Notes: generated by a model from the sequence alone, not told the origin. Positions 39,867 through 49,465 are shown, counted from the stretch's first letter. The stretch is DNA of 64,000 nt from Malonomonas rubra (GCF_003247215.1 NZ_QKAP01000092.1:1-64000); one strand, 5' to 3'. Numbers and translations are program-made.

Positions 39867-42292
39867 AAACGTCCGTTGCTAGCCTCTACCAAGCAGTTGA
39901 GCTGAATCAGGAAATTCCGCCATTGTTGATAGGCGAGCGTTGCAACCCGAACGGCTCCAAAGCCTTCCGCGAAGCTCTGCTGGCCGAAGATTGGGAAAAA
40001 TGTCTGAAGGTGGGGCTCGATCAGGAAGCGCGTGGGGCGCAAGTGCTTGACCTCTGCGTCGCTTATGCCGGTCGTGATGAACTGGAAGACATGATCCGAC
40101 TGGTCAAATTATTTGCCGGCTCCTGCAAGTCGCCGTTGATGCTCGATTCAACCAATCCTGAGACCCTGGCAGCGGTGCTGCCGCTCTACCCGGGGCGGGC
40201 GATCATCAACTCCATTAATCTGGAAGACGGCGGCGCTATTCTCGATAAAATTTGTATGCTGGCAAAAAAATACGGCGCAGCCGTGGTTGCCCTGACTATC
40301 ACCGAGGAAGGGATGGCGCTGAGCTGTGAAAAGAAGGTCGCCACCGCCAAGCAGATTTACCGACTGGCAGTCGATAAACATGGCCTGCGGCCACAGGATA
40401 TTCTCTTTGACCTGCTCACTTTCACCGTTGGTTCAGGCGATGAAAAAATGCGTAACGCGGCGATTGAGACGCTGAATGCCATCAAGCAGGTCAGAAAGGA
40501 ACTGCCGGAGGTTAATTTTACCCTCGGGATCAGTAACATCAGTTTCGGCTTGCGCCCAGCAGCCCGTAAGGTGCTCAATTCGGTGTTTTTGCACGAAGCG
40601 GTCACTGCCGGTCTAAACACAGCTATTGTGGATGCCGCCAAGGTATTGCCATATGCCGCGATCAGTGATGAGGAGCGTAGCTACTGCCTCGACTTGCTTT
40701 ACGACCGCTCTGATGATGCGCTGATGAAATTTATCGAGCATTTCGAACAAGCTGTGGAGGAGAACGACGAGGGCGAGGACGAATCCCTGCTTGAAGAGCA
40801 GATAAGACACAAGCTCCTCAAAGGGGATAAGGATGGGTTGGAGGATTTGTTGAGTGAGCTTCGCGGCCGCTGGCAACCGCTTGACATCATCAATGGATTG
40901 TTGGTACCGGCGATGCGTGAGGTCGGTGAACTGTTCGGGCGCGGCGAGTTATTACTGCCATTCGTGTTGCAATCGGCTGAGGTGATGAAGCACTCAGTGA
41001 CGTTGCTGGAACCATATATGGAAAAGCTTGCCGATGAAGGGCGCACCAGCATCCTGCTGGCGACGGTTGCTGGGGATGTTCACGATATCGGCAAGAACTT
41101 GGTTGACATCATCCTCTCCAACAATGGTTATAAGGTGTACAATATCGGCATCAAGGTGCCTGCTGAAGAAATTATTGCCAAGGCGAAGGAGTTGCAGGTT
41201 GATGTCATCGGTCTCTCCGGTCTGCTGGTAAAGTCGGCGCTATTGATGAAAGAGAATATGGTTCAGTTCCAAGCAGCGGGTCTGACCCAACCGGTGCTGC
41301 TTGGTGGTGCAGCGCTGACGCCGAAGTTTGTCGCTGAGGATTGTGTGCCGAGTTATGAGAAACCGGTGGTCTATTGTGCCGATGCCTTCGCCGGCTTGAA
41401 GGCAATTCGCGATTTCGAGGCGGGCAAGTTACTGGCGACTCGCTGGGATTCCGCCGTTTTCCCAAGTAATCGGCCTAGCCCACAAGTGGAAGTGCTGGAT
41501 CGCTCACAGGAACCGCCTAAGGTACCTTTTCTTGGCGAACAGTTCGTTACTGATCTGCCAGCAGAGCCGCTTTTTGCCTATCTGAACCAGGCGGCACTGT
41601 TTCGTGGACGTTGGGGGTATCGGCGCGGCAAGATGTCGAAGGAGGAGTATGCCGAGCTGACCGAGGGGACGGTATTGCCTCTTTATGCTCGTTTGAAAGA
41701 GCAGGTATTGAGCGGAGGCTGGCTGCAACCGAAGGTGGCTTACGGCTACTTCGATTGCTGCAGTGAAGGAAACAGTCTGCTGGTGCAAAGCGCAGCCGGA
41801 GAAAAGCAGTTTAACTTTCCGCGGCAGTCCGCAGCACCGCATCTCTGTATCGCTGATTATTTTCGCACGCCAGAGGAGGGAGGCGACAGGGTCGGTTTCT
41901 TCATCGTCACCATTGGTGAAATGCTTGCGGAGCGAACCCACGAACTCTTTGCTGTGGATAGTTATCATGACTACCTGATGTTACATGGCCTCGGGGTCGA
42001 GCTGACAGACGCGCTGGCCGAATATTGGCACGAACAGATGCGTATTGAAGTGGGGATTCAACAGCAGCGCGATGCCGATATCGCTGCCTATGTCGCGCAG
42101 AGCTATCAAGGGTCACGGTACGGTTTCGGGTATCCGGCCTGTCCTGATCTGTCAGCGCACCTGCCACTGTTTGAACTCCTACAGGCGGAGCGGATCGGAA
42201 TAAAACTGACAGAATCTTTCGAGATGGTCCCCGAAATGAGCACTTCGGCGATCGTCGTTTATCATCCACAAGCCAAGTATTTTGCTGTCTGA
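39863..42292 (+). CDS. metH: Cobalamin-dependent methionine synthase, folate/B12/activation modules
   Basis: The 809-residue chain starts with a pterin-binding barrel ([24 protein letters not shown] ... [10 protein letters not shown], about 1-280). A B12 cap follows (about 300-400), then a Rossmann B12 domain with the lower-ligand motif DVHDIGKN. Last is the reactivation domain ending in [15 protein letters not shown], which binds S-adenosylmethionine. Presence of the activation domain is noteworthy, because many split methionine synthases lack it. The homocysteine module is in the preceding gene, overlapping by four bases. GGGAGGTG precedes the start. A rubredoxin gene follows after 14 bases. 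Confidence 0.95.
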   Translation: MKTSVASLYQAVELNQEIPPLLIGERCNPNGSKAFREALLAEDWEKCLKVGLDQEARGAQVLDLCVAYAGRDELEDMIRLVKLFAGSCKSPLMLDSTNPETLAAVLPLYPGRAIINSINLEDGGAILDKICMLAKKYGAAVVALTITEEGMALSCEKKVATAKQIYRLAVDKHGLRPQDILFDLLTFTVGSGDEKMRNAAIETLNAIKQVRKELPEVNFTLGISNISFGLRPAARKVLNSVFLHEAVTAGLNTAIVDAAKVLPYAAISDEERSYCLDLLYDRSDDALMKFIEHFEQAVEENDEGEDESLLEEQIRHKLLKGDKDGLEDLLSELRGRWQPLDIINGLLVPAMREVGELFGRGELLLPFVLQSAEVMKHSVTLLEPYMEKLADEGRTSILLATVAGDVHDIGKNLVDIILSNNGYKVYNIGIKVPAEEIIAKAKELQVDVIGLSGLLVKSALLMKENMVQFQAAGLTQPVLLGGAALTPKFVAEDCVPSYEKPVVYCADAFAGLKAIRDFEAGKLLATRWDSAVFPSNRPSPQVEVLDRSQEPPKVPFLGEQFVTDLPAEPLFAYLNQAALFRGRWGYRRGKMSKEEYAELTEGTVLPLYARLKEQVLSGGWLQPKVAYGYFDCCSEGNSLLVQSAAGEKQFNFPRQSAAPHLCIADYFRTPEEGGDRVGFFIVTIGEMLAERTHELFAVDSYHDYLMLHGLGVELTDALAEYWHEQMRIEVGIQQQRDADIAAYVAQSYQGSRYGFGYPACPDLSAHLPLFELLQAERIGIKLTESFEMVPEMSTSAIVVYHPQAKYFAV

Positions 42293-42306
42293 GCGAGGTG
42301 TATTCG

Positions 42307-42465
42307 ATGCGATATATCTGTACCTGTTGTGGTTATACCTACGATCCGACAAACGGGGACGGTATGAATGGGGTGATGCCGGGTGTCGCTTTCGAGGATC
42401 TACCTGAAGGATGGGTTTGTCCGCTCTGCTATGCTTCCAAAGATCAGTTTGATCCACTCGATTAG
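42307..42465 (+). CDS. Rubredoxin (52 residues)
   Basis: Too short for the ORF track. ATG at 42307 with GAGGTG upstream encodes [18 protein letters not shown] and ends [19 protein letters not shown]. The two CX2C knuckles (Cys5/Cys8 and Cys38/Cys41) bind one iron, and the aromatic pattern (Y10, Y12, W36) is that of classical rubredoxin. It should be a low-potential one-electron carrier. It follows metH by 14 bases, so it may be a source of electrons for reductive reactivation of the cobalamin; that link is inferred. It otherwise could serve oxygen or peroxide reduction. Confidence 0.93.
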   Translation: MRYICTCCGYTYDPTNGDGMNGVMPGVAFEDLPEGWVCPLCYASKDQFDPLD

Positions 42466-42554
42466 TTCACCTAGATCAAGAACGGTAAATAAACGTTCTA
42501 CTACGTTGGATAAAAATTAATCCTTTTTTCGAACAGAGGTGTCGTGCGCGCAAA

Positions 42555-42768
42555 TTGATTCTCCTTCGCATCTTGATCACTGGCATGTTGATCAACAGTG
42601 CCTTCGCTGAAGAATTGGCTATTAATTGCCACTGCTTTACCGATCGCAGATACGATCAAAAAAATCCTGAAGAGGTCGTTCCTTACCTGCAGGCAACGAA
42701 TCAGAACTCGTTTTTTGCAGTTTTTTAATGCCCAGAAATTCAAGCTGGTGAAGGCCCTGATGAACTGA
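42555..42768 (+). pseudogene. Possible frameshifted small secreted protein gene
   Basis: One frame gives a signal-peptide-like start (LILLRILITGMLINSAFAEE) and then LAINCHCFTDRRYD and YLQATNQNSFFAVF before a stop in a T6 run at 42721. Shifting by one base there continues FNAQKFKLVKALMN and stops. No ATG begins the frame properly; TTG 42555 and ATG 42585 are the options. It recalls short periplasmic proteins with a CHCF motif, but I cannot name a family. The rest of the interval 42466-42839 shows nothing clear. Confidence 0.35.
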
Positions 42769-42839
42769 GTGGACGGCCAAGCTTAATGGAATAGGGAGAT
42801 CCAGTTAGATCGCCACAATCCGTTAAGCGATAAGAGCTT

Positions 42840-43580
42840 TTAGAGAATCCCATCCAGGTAGGCGGCGATATCGGTACGAATCGGCATGAAGTAGATGTTG
42901 TCGTTATGTTCTTTGGCAAACTGGAGTGCTTTTTGTGCAAACGCTCGGTTCCACTCCAAGGTCGGCTCAAAATCGGGTGGGAAGACGGCGTTGTTCTTGT
43001 TTTCCCAATAATTCTGGCTGTTCTCGGTCAATACCGGAGATATCCCCCAAAAGACAGTACAGTCCCGCATGAAGCCCTGATAGATCTCCATCAGCCGCAG
43101 GTCAAAGAAGGGTTGGGTGAAAAACGCCTCTGCTCCGGCATCCTGCTTGGCTTTCAGATAGTCGATTTCCTCTTTGATCCCGTTCCGATAGGGGTCCATC
43201 CCGGCATAAACTTTGAGTTGTGGTAACTCTCTTTTCAGACGGCGGATCATCTCTAGGCAGCTAGTCCTATAGCATTTGTGGGCCATGTCCTGAGGTAGGT
43301 CGCCGGTGATGACCAGTACCGCTTCCACTTCTTGACGGCACAGTTCATCGACAATCTGAATCGGCTTGTTAGGATCGAAATCGATCGCCCGCAAGTGCGG
43401 GATGGTCTTCGGAAAAACATCACCGGCGATCATGCATCCCTGCCAGCTGCGCATGTCGAAGCGGAGAATGTCCGGAATATTGATGCGGTCGACGGATGGG
43501 AAATGGTTACGGATCAGTTCCAGCTCTTTTTTTAGGGAACCTTCACTACGGGGAACAAGTTCGATCGATATTTCAGTCAT
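42840..43580 (-). CDS. Methylenetetrahydrofolate reductase-like protein
   Basis: The 246-residue protein has MTHFR-type barrel features: ISIELVPRS at the start, VLVITGDLPQ for the flavin/substrate strand, and DAGAEAFFTQPFFD. It is shorter than E. coli MetF (296) and diverged. It would reduce methylene- to methyltetrahydrofolate, the methyl donor of the nearby methionine synthase, though it lies on the opposite strand. It begins seven bases after the AMMECR1 stop, so both genes form an operon. Its electron donor is unclear, as anaerobes may use ferredoxin-linked forms. Confidence 0.75.
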   Translation of the reverse strand: MTEISIELVPRSEGSLKKELELIRNHFPSVDRINIPDILRFDMRSWQGCMIAGDVFPKTIPHLRAIDFDPNKPIQIVDELCRQEVEAVLVITGDLPQDMAHKCYRTSCLEMIRRLKRELPQLKVYAGMDPYRNGIKEEIDYLKAKQDAGAEAFFTQPFFDLRLMEIYQGFMRDCTVFWGISPVLTENSQNYWENKNNAVFPPDFEPTLEWNRAFAQKALQFAKEHNDNIYFMPIRTDIAAYLDGIL

Positions 43581-43587
43581 GCTCTTC

Positions 43588-44133
43588 TTAATTCTGTTCT
43601 TTTATAATTTGGGCACTGAAGATATAGATGTCAGCGTCTGTTTCTTGCCAGGCGTCCGGCATAAGACCCGCTTTCTGACAGGTTTGTTGCAAGAAGGTAA
43701 CGCGGTCCCAGCCGTATTGGGCCGCTACTTGGGGCAATAAGACGCCCCGGCTGAAGTTTTTTTCCAGGTAAATGCCATGGGTGCCAACTTCTATCTGTTC
43801 GACATCGTCAATCTTTTCCAGCGGCGACAAGATCGAAAGCTCCAAACTGAAATTGTCGAGTTCAGCTTTTTCCATTGGCGGGAAACGGGGATCCTTGGTT
43901 GCTGATGCGACAGCCATTTCGGCAACTTCCATATAGAGAGGACGTTCGCTCTGAAAGTTGCCTATACATCCACGCAGTTTGTCATTCTGCTTGAGGGTGA
44001 CAAAGCAGCCGGAACGCTCGTTCAGGGCTTTTTCCTCTCTCGGGAGTGGAAGGTGATCCCGCTTTTCAACAATGCTGATGATAGCATCTCTGGCTATGGC
44101 CAGAAGGGTTGATGCGTCCTTTTCTGATAGCAT
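43588..44133 (-). CDS. AMMECR1-domain protein (AmmeMemoRadiSam system protein A)
   Basis: The 181-residue protein carries the AMMECR1 hallmark LRGCIGNF (near residue 53). It also has SERPLYMEVAEMAVASATKDPRFPPM and LELSILSPLEKI. Members often occur with a Memo-like dioxygenase and a radical SAM enzyme in the so-called AmmeMemoRadiSam set, but neither partner is in this window. The start ATG 44133 has GGGAGA upstream. It leads an operon with the MTHFR-like gene. The biochemical role is unknown. Confidence 0.88.
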   Translation of the reverse strand: MLSEKDASTLLAIARDAIISIVEKRDHLPLPREEKALNERSGCFVTLKQNDKLRGCIGNFQSERPLYMEVAEMAVASATKDPRFPPMEKAELDNFSLELSILSPLEKIDDVEQIEVGTHGIYLEKNFSRGVLLPQVAAQYGWDRVTFLQQTCQKAGLMPDAWQETDADIYIFSAQIIKEQN

Positions 44134-44161
44134 CTAATGTCTCCCAATTTGATAGCAAAAG

Positions 44162-44191
44162 TTGTCACTTCATAGAGTGTTCATTTATAGT
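44162..44191 (+). promoter_or_regulatory. Predicted sigma-70 promoter of the M48 protease gene
   Basis: TTGTCA, 18-base spacer, TATAGT. The expected start is near 44198, giving a leader of about 85 bases before the ATG at 44283. Confidence 0.45.
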
Positions 44192-44282
44192 GTCTGAGAT
44201 GGATGTACGCAACATTTTTATCGAAATGTAGTATACGTCATTGCGTTGAGTTTTTTCTGTGGTTTGTTTTTGGAGAGTGCAA

Positions 44283-45572
44283 ATGAGAACTGTTACCCGT
44301 TTTTTCTGGTTGTTGGTACTTTTGGGAGCGCTTGTCGGCTGCGCCGTTAACCCGGTGACTGGCAGGAAAGAGTTGGCTTTGATGCAGGTTTCCCCAGAGG
44401 AGGAAATTCTGTTGGGAAAGAAATCCTTCGGTCAGGCCATGCAGACCATGGGGGGGATTTATCCGGATGATTCGGTCAACGATTATGTCGATCGAGTTGG
44501 GCAGCGGGTCGCTAAGCGCAGCCACCGGCCGGAATTGAATTATTCATTTAAGGTCGTCAACGATTCTTCACCCAACGCATTTGCGTTGCCCGGAGGATTC
44601 ATCGGGGTGTCCCGCGGGCTTCTGATTAATCTGGAAGATGAAGCACAGCTTGCGGCGGTATTGGGGCATGAGATAGGTCATGTGACAGCCCGACATAGTG
44701 TTCAGGGTATGCAGCGCTCGACTTTTTTGGATACGGTAGTCGGACTGGCGGGAATTGCAGCGGGAGAACAATATGGGGATTTGGCGTCGCAGATCGGGGG
44801 AGTCACAGCAAACCTAATTGATAAGCGTTACAGCCGTGACCAGGAAAGCGAGTCGGATTGGCTCGGGATCGATTATATGGTTCTTGCCGGATATGACCCG
44901 CAGGGGGCGATTGAATTGCAGGAAATTTTTTACCGTAAGATTGAAAATGGACAGAATACTGACTGGTTGAGCGGTCTGTTCCGCAGCCACCCCTTTTCTA
45001 AGGAACGCCTCGATGCTAACCGGACTTATGTCGCCGGGAAGTATTTGGACCGTTCCGGTTATGGTCTCGATCGGAACAGCTATCAGCAGTCAATAGAAGC
45101 AGTGCTGAAAACACAGGAAGCCTATGAATTATATGATCAGGCGTTGAAATTGGAAAGCCAAGGCCAACTTGAAGCGGCGATCGAGACCTATCATCAAGCG
45201 ATGCAAAATGCTCCGACCCACGGGTTGCTGCTGAATGCTCTGGGAATGGCCTATCTACGCAAGGAGGACCTGATTCCGGCCAAACGTTATCTATTGAAGG
45301 CAATCAATACAGACCCCGACTATTATCAGTCCCGCATGGGACTCGGTTATCTTTACCTGAAAGACAGGAAATTTGCTGACGCATCTTCTCAATTGAAGAA
45401 ATCGCTCGAGTTGATGCCGACTGTACAAGCGGCCTACCTGCTCGGTGAAGCCGAAGAAGCACAAGGGAATCTTGCGCAGGCGCGCGAACTCTATCAAGCA
45501 GTTAGTCAGGCTGATGCCAATGGCAAGTTGGGACAAGCAGCAGCGGCTAAACTGAAAGGGCTTTCTGAATGA
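44283..45572 (+). CDS. BepA-like M48 metalloprotease lipoprotein with TPR domain
   Basis: The 429-residue protein has a lipoprotein signal ending LVGC (Cys20). Its M48 protease domain has zinc motif HEIGH (129-133) in LGHEIGHVTARHSVQGMQ and third ligand Glu in RDQESESDWLG. A C-terminal TPR array follows (about 285-425; LEAAIETYHQAMQNAPTHGLLLNALG). This architecture is that of BepA (YfgC), which acts on stalled outer-membrane protein assembly. The ORF track start is eight codons early; ATG 44283 follows TTGGAG. It overlaps the next gene by four bases. Confidence 0.9.
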   Translation: MRTVTRFFWLLVLLGALVGCAVNPVTGRKELALMQVSPEEEILLGKKSFGQAMQTMGGIYPDDSVNDYVDRVGQRVAKRSHRPELNYSFKVVNDSSPNAFALPGGFIGVSRGLLINLEDEAQLAAVLGHEIGHVTARHSVQGMQRSTFLDTVVGLAGIAAGEQYGDLASQIGGVTANLIDKRYSRDQESESDWLGIDYMVLAGYDPQGAIELQEIFYRKIENGQNTDWLSGLFRSHPFSKERLDANRTYVAGKYLDRSGYGLDRNSYQQSIEAVLKTQEAYELYDQALKLESQGQLEAAIETYHQAMQNAPTHGLLLNALGMAYLRKEDLIPAKRYLLKAINTDPDYYQSRMGLGYLYLKDRKFADASSQLKKSLELMPTVQAAYLLGEAEEAQGNLAQARELYQAVSQADANGKLGQAAAAKLKGLSE

Positions 45573-46096
45573 ACGGACTCGACTGGCAGTGGCCGTTATC
45601 AGCTGGTGAAACGCTTCGCTGGCAAGGCCGCCCGGCGCCGCGCTGCTTTGTCTGGCGCAACTGGAAACAGGCCGCCGTTGGTACCATGCTTTTTCTAGCG
45701 AGCAGCTTCTGGCTGATGCTTGCCTATGAACTGTTCAAGAAGGATGGCTCCCCTTGGTGGTTGCTGCTGATCCCGGTTCCGCTGGTGCTGCTTTCGCTCT
45801 GGTTTGGACCGGTAAACTTACTCCTGACTCGAATTCGTTGGGAGAAGGTTTTTTATGCTGTAACCGAGCAAAGACTGTTGGTTCGCGATGGCCAGTTTAA
45901 GGCTCGTTTCGCTAGTTTCCCGCTTGACGAGATCGAGGGTTGGCAACAAAAGAAGTATGGTGCTCAGCTGATCGGCCTGCGGCTGCAACTTCGGAATCGC
46001 CCTCCGGTTATCCTGCATTGCATTGAACAGCCACAGAACTTGGTCGAATGTCTGCAGTGTGAACTTACACCGAGCACAACCAAGGAATCTGTTTGA
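45569..46096 (+). CDS. Membrane protein with PH-like domain
   Basis: The 175-residue protein starts with a WQGRP box typical of bacterial PH-like membrane proteins (ETLRWQGRPAP). Two hydrophobic helices follow (AAVGTMLFLASSFWLMLAY and WWLLLIPVPLVLLSLWF). The C-terminal half is a beta-rich PH-like domain (YAVTEQRLLVRDGQFKARFASFPLDEIEGW). The start overlaps the M48 protease stop, so they are co-translated; a joint role in envelope upkeep is inferred. The miaB promoter overlaps its stop. Confidence 0.75.
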   Translation: MNGLDWQWPLSAGETLRWQGRPAPRCFVWRNWKQAAVGTMLFLASSFWLMLAYELFKKDGSPWWLLLIPVPLVLLSLWFGPVNLLLTRIRWEKVFYAVTEQRLLVRDGQFKARFASFPLDEIEGWQQKKYGAQLIGLRLQLRNRPPVILHCIEQPQNLVECLQCELTPSTTKESV

Positions 46097-46122
46097 CTTG
46101 CCGGAAAATCAGCCGTTATGAT
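46093..46122 (+). promoter_or_regulatory. Predicted sigma-70 promoter of miaB
   Basis: TTGACT, 18-base spacer, TATGAT. The transcript would start about 28 bases before the miaB ATG. The -35 box overlaps the end of the PH-domain gene. Confidence 0.55.
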
Positions 46123-46156
46123 GCGCGGAATTTTGCATAGCGGATAGTTAGGAATT

Positions 46157-47473
46157 ATGGGAAAAGCTTTTTATTTAGAAACGTTCGGATGTCAAATGAA
46201 TGTCGTCGATTCGGAGAGGATCGTCGATTTGTTGGAAGGGATTGGTTATGCACAGGTCGATGCAGCAGAAAAAGCTGACTTGGTTCTGTTGAACACCTGC
46301 TCGGTGCGCGACAAAGCCGAGCGCAAGGTCTACGGCCATCTTGGTCGTTTCAAGCCGATCAAGGACCGTCGCCCTGAATTGATCATCGGCGTCGGTGGTT
46401 GTGTCGCCCAGCAGGAAGGGGAAAAGATGCTCGAAACCGTCCCTTACCTAGACTTGGTGTTCGGTACCCACAATATACATCGATTGCCGGAGTTGGTTCT
46501 GCAGGCAGAAGAAAAACGCCGCGGCAGTGTCACCGATTTTCTTGACCGAGAAACTCGGCTCAACCTGTTTCCACATCGGAGTGTGCGCGACAATGTGACC
46601 CGGTTTGTAACGGTCATGCAGGGCTGCGATAATTTTTGCTCATACTGCATCGTGCCCTATGTCCGTGGCCGTGAAGTAAGTCGCCCAAGTGGTGAGATCA
46701 AAGCTGAAATCGAAGGCTTGGTCGCGCAAGGGGTTCGCGAAGTGACCCTGTTGGGGCAGAACGTAAACTCCTATGGTTTAAAGGAAGATGGGGAACTCTC
46801 TTTCGCCGAGTTGCTGAACGAGGTCAATCAGGTAGCTGGTCTGGAGCGGCTTCGTTTTGCGACCTCGCATCCGAAGGATATGACCGATGAGCTGATCAAT
46901 TGTTTTGGTCGGCTCGACAAATTGTGCAAGCATATTCACCTGCCGGTGCAAAGTGGTTCCGATCGAATTCTCGAGTTGATGAATCGTGGTTACACGGCAG
47001 CCGATTACCTGCGCAAGGTGGAGGGCTTGAAATCGGTCTGCCCTGAAATCCGTTTGACTACCGATATCATTGTCGGCTTTCCTGGTGAAACTGAGGATGA
47101 TTTTCTTGCCACCCTCGAAATGGTTGAGATGGTGCGCTATGCTGATGCCTTCACCTTCCTCTATTCGCCTCGTTCCGGAACCAAGGCGGCGGAATTGCAG
47201 GATGACCAATCGAGCGTGCTGAAGCAGGAACGTTTCGAGAGGCTTTGCGCCCTGCAGAACCGGATTGGTGAGGAGATTTGGCAGCAGGATCTAGACAAAG
47301 TCTTGCCGGTGCTGGTCGAAGGGGAAAGCAAGCAGGGGGACGGCCAACTGTTCGGTCGAACTACCTGGAACCGGATTGTCAACTTCGTAGGGGAAAAGGA
47401 ACTGATTGGTATGACTGTGCCAGTCAAGATTGTTAAAGTTTTCCGTAACTCGAACCTGGGTGAGTTGATATAA
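46157..47473 (+). CDS. miaB: tRNA-i6A37 methylthiotransferase MiaB
   Basis: MiaB adds a methylthio group at C2 of N6-isopentenyl-A37 in tRNAs reading U-starting codons. The N-terminal domain has the cluster cysteines in LETFGCQMNVVDSE, LLNTCSVRDKAE and GVGGCVAQQEG. The radical SAM core has CX3CX2C in GCDNFCSYCIVPYVRGREVSR. A C-terminal TRAM domain ends in KIVKVFRNSNLGEL. The 438 residues match the family. MiaB rather than RimO or MtaB is indicated by YVRGRE-S and the early sequence. It has its own promoter. Confidence 0.96.
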   Translation: MGKAFYLETFGCQMNVVDSERIVDLLEGIGYAQVDAAEKADLVLLNTCSVRDKAERKVYGHLGRFKPIKDRRPELIIGVGGCVAQQEGEKMLETVPYLDLVFGTHNIHRLPELVLQAEEKRRGSVTDFLDRETRLNLFPHRSVRDNVTRFVTVMQGCDNFCSYCIVPYVRGREVSRPSGEIKAEIEGLVAQGVREVTLLGQNVNSYGLKEDGELSFAELLNEVNQVAGLERLRFATSHPKDMTDELINCFGRLDKLCKHIHLPVQSGSDRILELMNRGYTAADYLRKVEGLKSVCPEIRLTTDIIVGFPGETEDDFLATLEMVEMVRYADAFTFLYSPRSGTKAAELQDDQSSVLKQERFERLCALQNRIGEEIWQQDLDKVLPVLVEGESKQGDGQLFGRTTWNRIVNFVGEKELIGMTVPVKIVKVFRNSNLGELI

Positions 47474-47516
47474 ACCCTTAATTCTTAATGTTTCATCATA
47501 CATATGGGAGACGGAT

Positions 47517-48173
47517 ATGATCGATCTGCATACCCACACCTTTTTCAGTGATGGCGAACTGGTACCTGCTGAGCTAGTCCGCCGCGCCGCGGTGGCTGGT
47601 TACCGGGCGCTGGCGATTACCGATCACGCTGATCAGAGTAATATCGCCTGGCTGCTATCGAAGCTGGTTGGCGTCGTCGATGATATCGGCAGGTCGAACA
47701 ATATGCAGGTGCTGGCTGGCGTCGAGTTGACCCACGTCGCTCCGCACATGATCGCTGACACTGCAAAGCTGGCGCGCGACAATGGTGCTGAAATCATCGT
47801 TGTACACGGGGAAACCATCGTTGAACCGGTGATGGAGGGAACCAACCGGGCGGCGATAGAAGCGGGCGTCGACATTCTCTCTCATCCCGGCCTGATCGCA
47901 GAAGAGGATGTCAAACTTGCGGCAGAAAAAGGTGTCTACTTGGAAATTACTACCCGCAAAGGGCATTCGCTGACCAATGGGCATGTCGCTAAGCTGGCGC
48001 TCAAATATGGAGCCAAGGTGGTTATCGATAATGATGCGCACGGTCCTGGCGATCTGGTTTCCCTGGAGATGGCGCGTAAAGTAGCATTGGGTGCTGGCAT
48101 GACCGAGGAACTGTTTCAGCAGGCACGTAAAAATTCCGCAGCACTGGTCACTAAGGTGAAGGGAAAGGCCTAG
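47517..48173 (+). CDS. PHP-domain phosphoesterase (histidinol phosphatase-like)
   Basis: The 218-residue protein starts with DLHTHTFFSDGEL and has ALAITDHADQSN, then IIVVHGETI, ILSHPGL and a final IDNDAHGP. These are the metal-binding His/Asp set of the PHP family. Such stand-alone proteins hydrolyse histidinol phosphate or small nucleotides and oligonucleotides. The substrate cannot be told. Ribosome site GGGAGACG. The next gene (M42 peptidase) begins on the base after its stop. Confidence 0.88.
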   Translation: MIDLHTHTFFSDGELVPAELVRRAAVAGYRALAITDHADQSNIAWLLSKLVGVVDDIGRSNNMQVLAGVELTHVAPHMIADTAKLARDNGAEIIVVHGETIVEPVMEGTNRAAIEAGVDILSHPGLIAEEDVKLAAEKGVYLEITTRKGHSLTNGHVAKLALKYGAKVVIDNDAHGPGDLVSLEMARKVALGAGMTEELFQQARKNSAALVTKVKGKA

Positions 48174-49238
48174 ATGAAAAAGAAGGATTTCGCGTTTCTA
48201 AAGCAACTGGTCGAAACCCCTAGCCCCTCTGGTTATGAACAACCGGCGCAGCGGGTCATTCGTGCCCAGCTTGATGGTGTCGCTGATGAAATACACACAG
48301 ATGTCATGGGTAATTTGATCGCTCATCTTGAGGGGGATGGTGGCCCTAAGCTGATGCTTGCCGGGCACTGTGATGAGATCGGATTCATGGTGCAGTATGT
48401 TGACGACAACGGTTTTATCTACTTTGGTGCCATCGGTGGCGTTGATCCGCATCTGATACCGGGACAACGGGTTTCAATCCATGCCGCAGATACAATTATC
48501 CCTGGGGTTATCGGCAAGAAGGCGATTCACCTGATCGACCCGGCTGACCGGGAAAAAGTCATCAAACTGAAAGAACAGTACATCGATATCGGTTGCAGCA
48601 ACAAGGAGCAGGTGCTGAAGCTGGTCAAGATCGGTGACCCGATAACCTTTTCCGTCGGTGTCGAAAAGCTGCAGGGGGACCGGGTTGCCTCACGTGCTTT
48701 TGATGACAAAATGGGCTCTTTTATCGTCACTGAAGTGATGAAGAGGGTCAAAGAGCAGGGTGGTGCGACAGCCGAACTCTTTTCAGTTTCTACTGTACAG
48801 GAAGAGGTCGGCCTGCGTGGCGGCACAACCAGCAGCTACGGCGTCAACCCGGATGCCGGAATTGTCGTCGAAGTGACCCACGCCACCGATTATCCCGGAG
48901 TTGAAAAGCAGGGGATTGGTGAGGTTATGGTCGGCGAGGGGCCGGTGATTGCTCGTGGCGCAAACATCAACCCGGTGTTGTTCGACCTGCTGATGCAGAT
49001 CGCCGAAGCAGAGAAGATCCCGGTGCAAGTAATCGGTGTGCCGCGTGCTACCGGCACCGATGCTAACGCGATGCAGCTTTCGCGGGGCGGAGTGGCGACG
49101 GCCCTGGTCGGTATCCCACTGCGCTATATGCACACCCCGGTCGAGGTTCTTTCTCTGAGTGATCTGGAGAACGCCATTAAGTTGCTGACATCTTTTACAC
49201 TGCGGCTCGATAAAGACCAAAGTTTTATTCCACAATGA
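48174..49238 (+). CDS. M42 family metallopeptidase (tetrahedral aminopeptidase type)
   Basis: The 354-residue protein has metal ligands in LAGHCDEIGFMV, SRAFDDKMGSF, TVQEEVGLRGGT (catalytic Glu pair), VEVTHATDYPG and RYMHTPVEVLS. An inserted beta domain at about 70-165 is usual for M42 enzymes, which form 12-subunit tetrahedral shells and trim short peptides. Some relatives are labelled endoglucanase or deblocking aminopeptidase. It is translated right after the PHP gene and closed by a strong terminator. Confidence 0.93.
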   Translation: MKKKDFAFLKQLVETPSPSGYEQPAQRVIRAQLDGVADEIHTDVMGNLIAHLEGDGGPKLMLAGHCDEIGFMVQYVDDNGFIYFGAIGGVDPHLIPGQRVSIHAADTIIPGVIGKKAIHLIDPADREKVIKLKEQYIDIGCSNKEQVLKLVKIGDPITFSVGVEKLQGDRVASRAFDDKMGSFIVTEVMKRVKEQGGATAELFSVSTVQEEVGLRGGTTSSYGVNPDAGIVVEVTHATDYPGVEKQGIGEVMVGEGPVIARGANINPVLFDLLMQIAEAEKIPVQVIGVPRATGTDANAMQLSRGGVATALVGIPLRYMHTPVEVLSLSDLENAIKLLTSFTLRLDKDQSFIPQ

Positions 49239-49255
49239 GGGAACCAATAGTCAGA

Positions 49256-49296
49256 AAGAAAGCCCCGTCAAATTCTGGTGGGGCTTTCTTGTTTTT
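49256..49296 (+). terminator. Intrinsic terminator after the M42 peptidase gene
   Basis: AAGAAAGCCCC and GGGGCTTTCTT form an 11-base stem with a 13-base loop, followed by GTTTTT. Confidence 0.9.
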
Positions 49297-49393
49297 ACGC
49301 ACGAGAAGCAGCGGCCTGGAGCGCCTGGAAGAGAGTAAAAAACTCTTTTAGTAGCGTGTTTTTACTTTTCTTTTTAGCTTGTTGGCTCTATTA

Positions 49394-49421
49394 TTGCGCG
49401 CTTTTTGCGCTAAAGTATGGT
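49394..49421 (+). promoter_or_regulatory. Possible promoter of the RimK-type operon
   Basis: TTGCGC, 16-base spacer, TATGGT, about 45 bases upstream of the first gene. The spacer is slightly short and the boxes imperfect. Confidence 0.3.
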
Positions 49422-49465
49422 TACACTGCCGCGAGCAGGTCAAGCTTTAACCCAGATGAGGTGTA

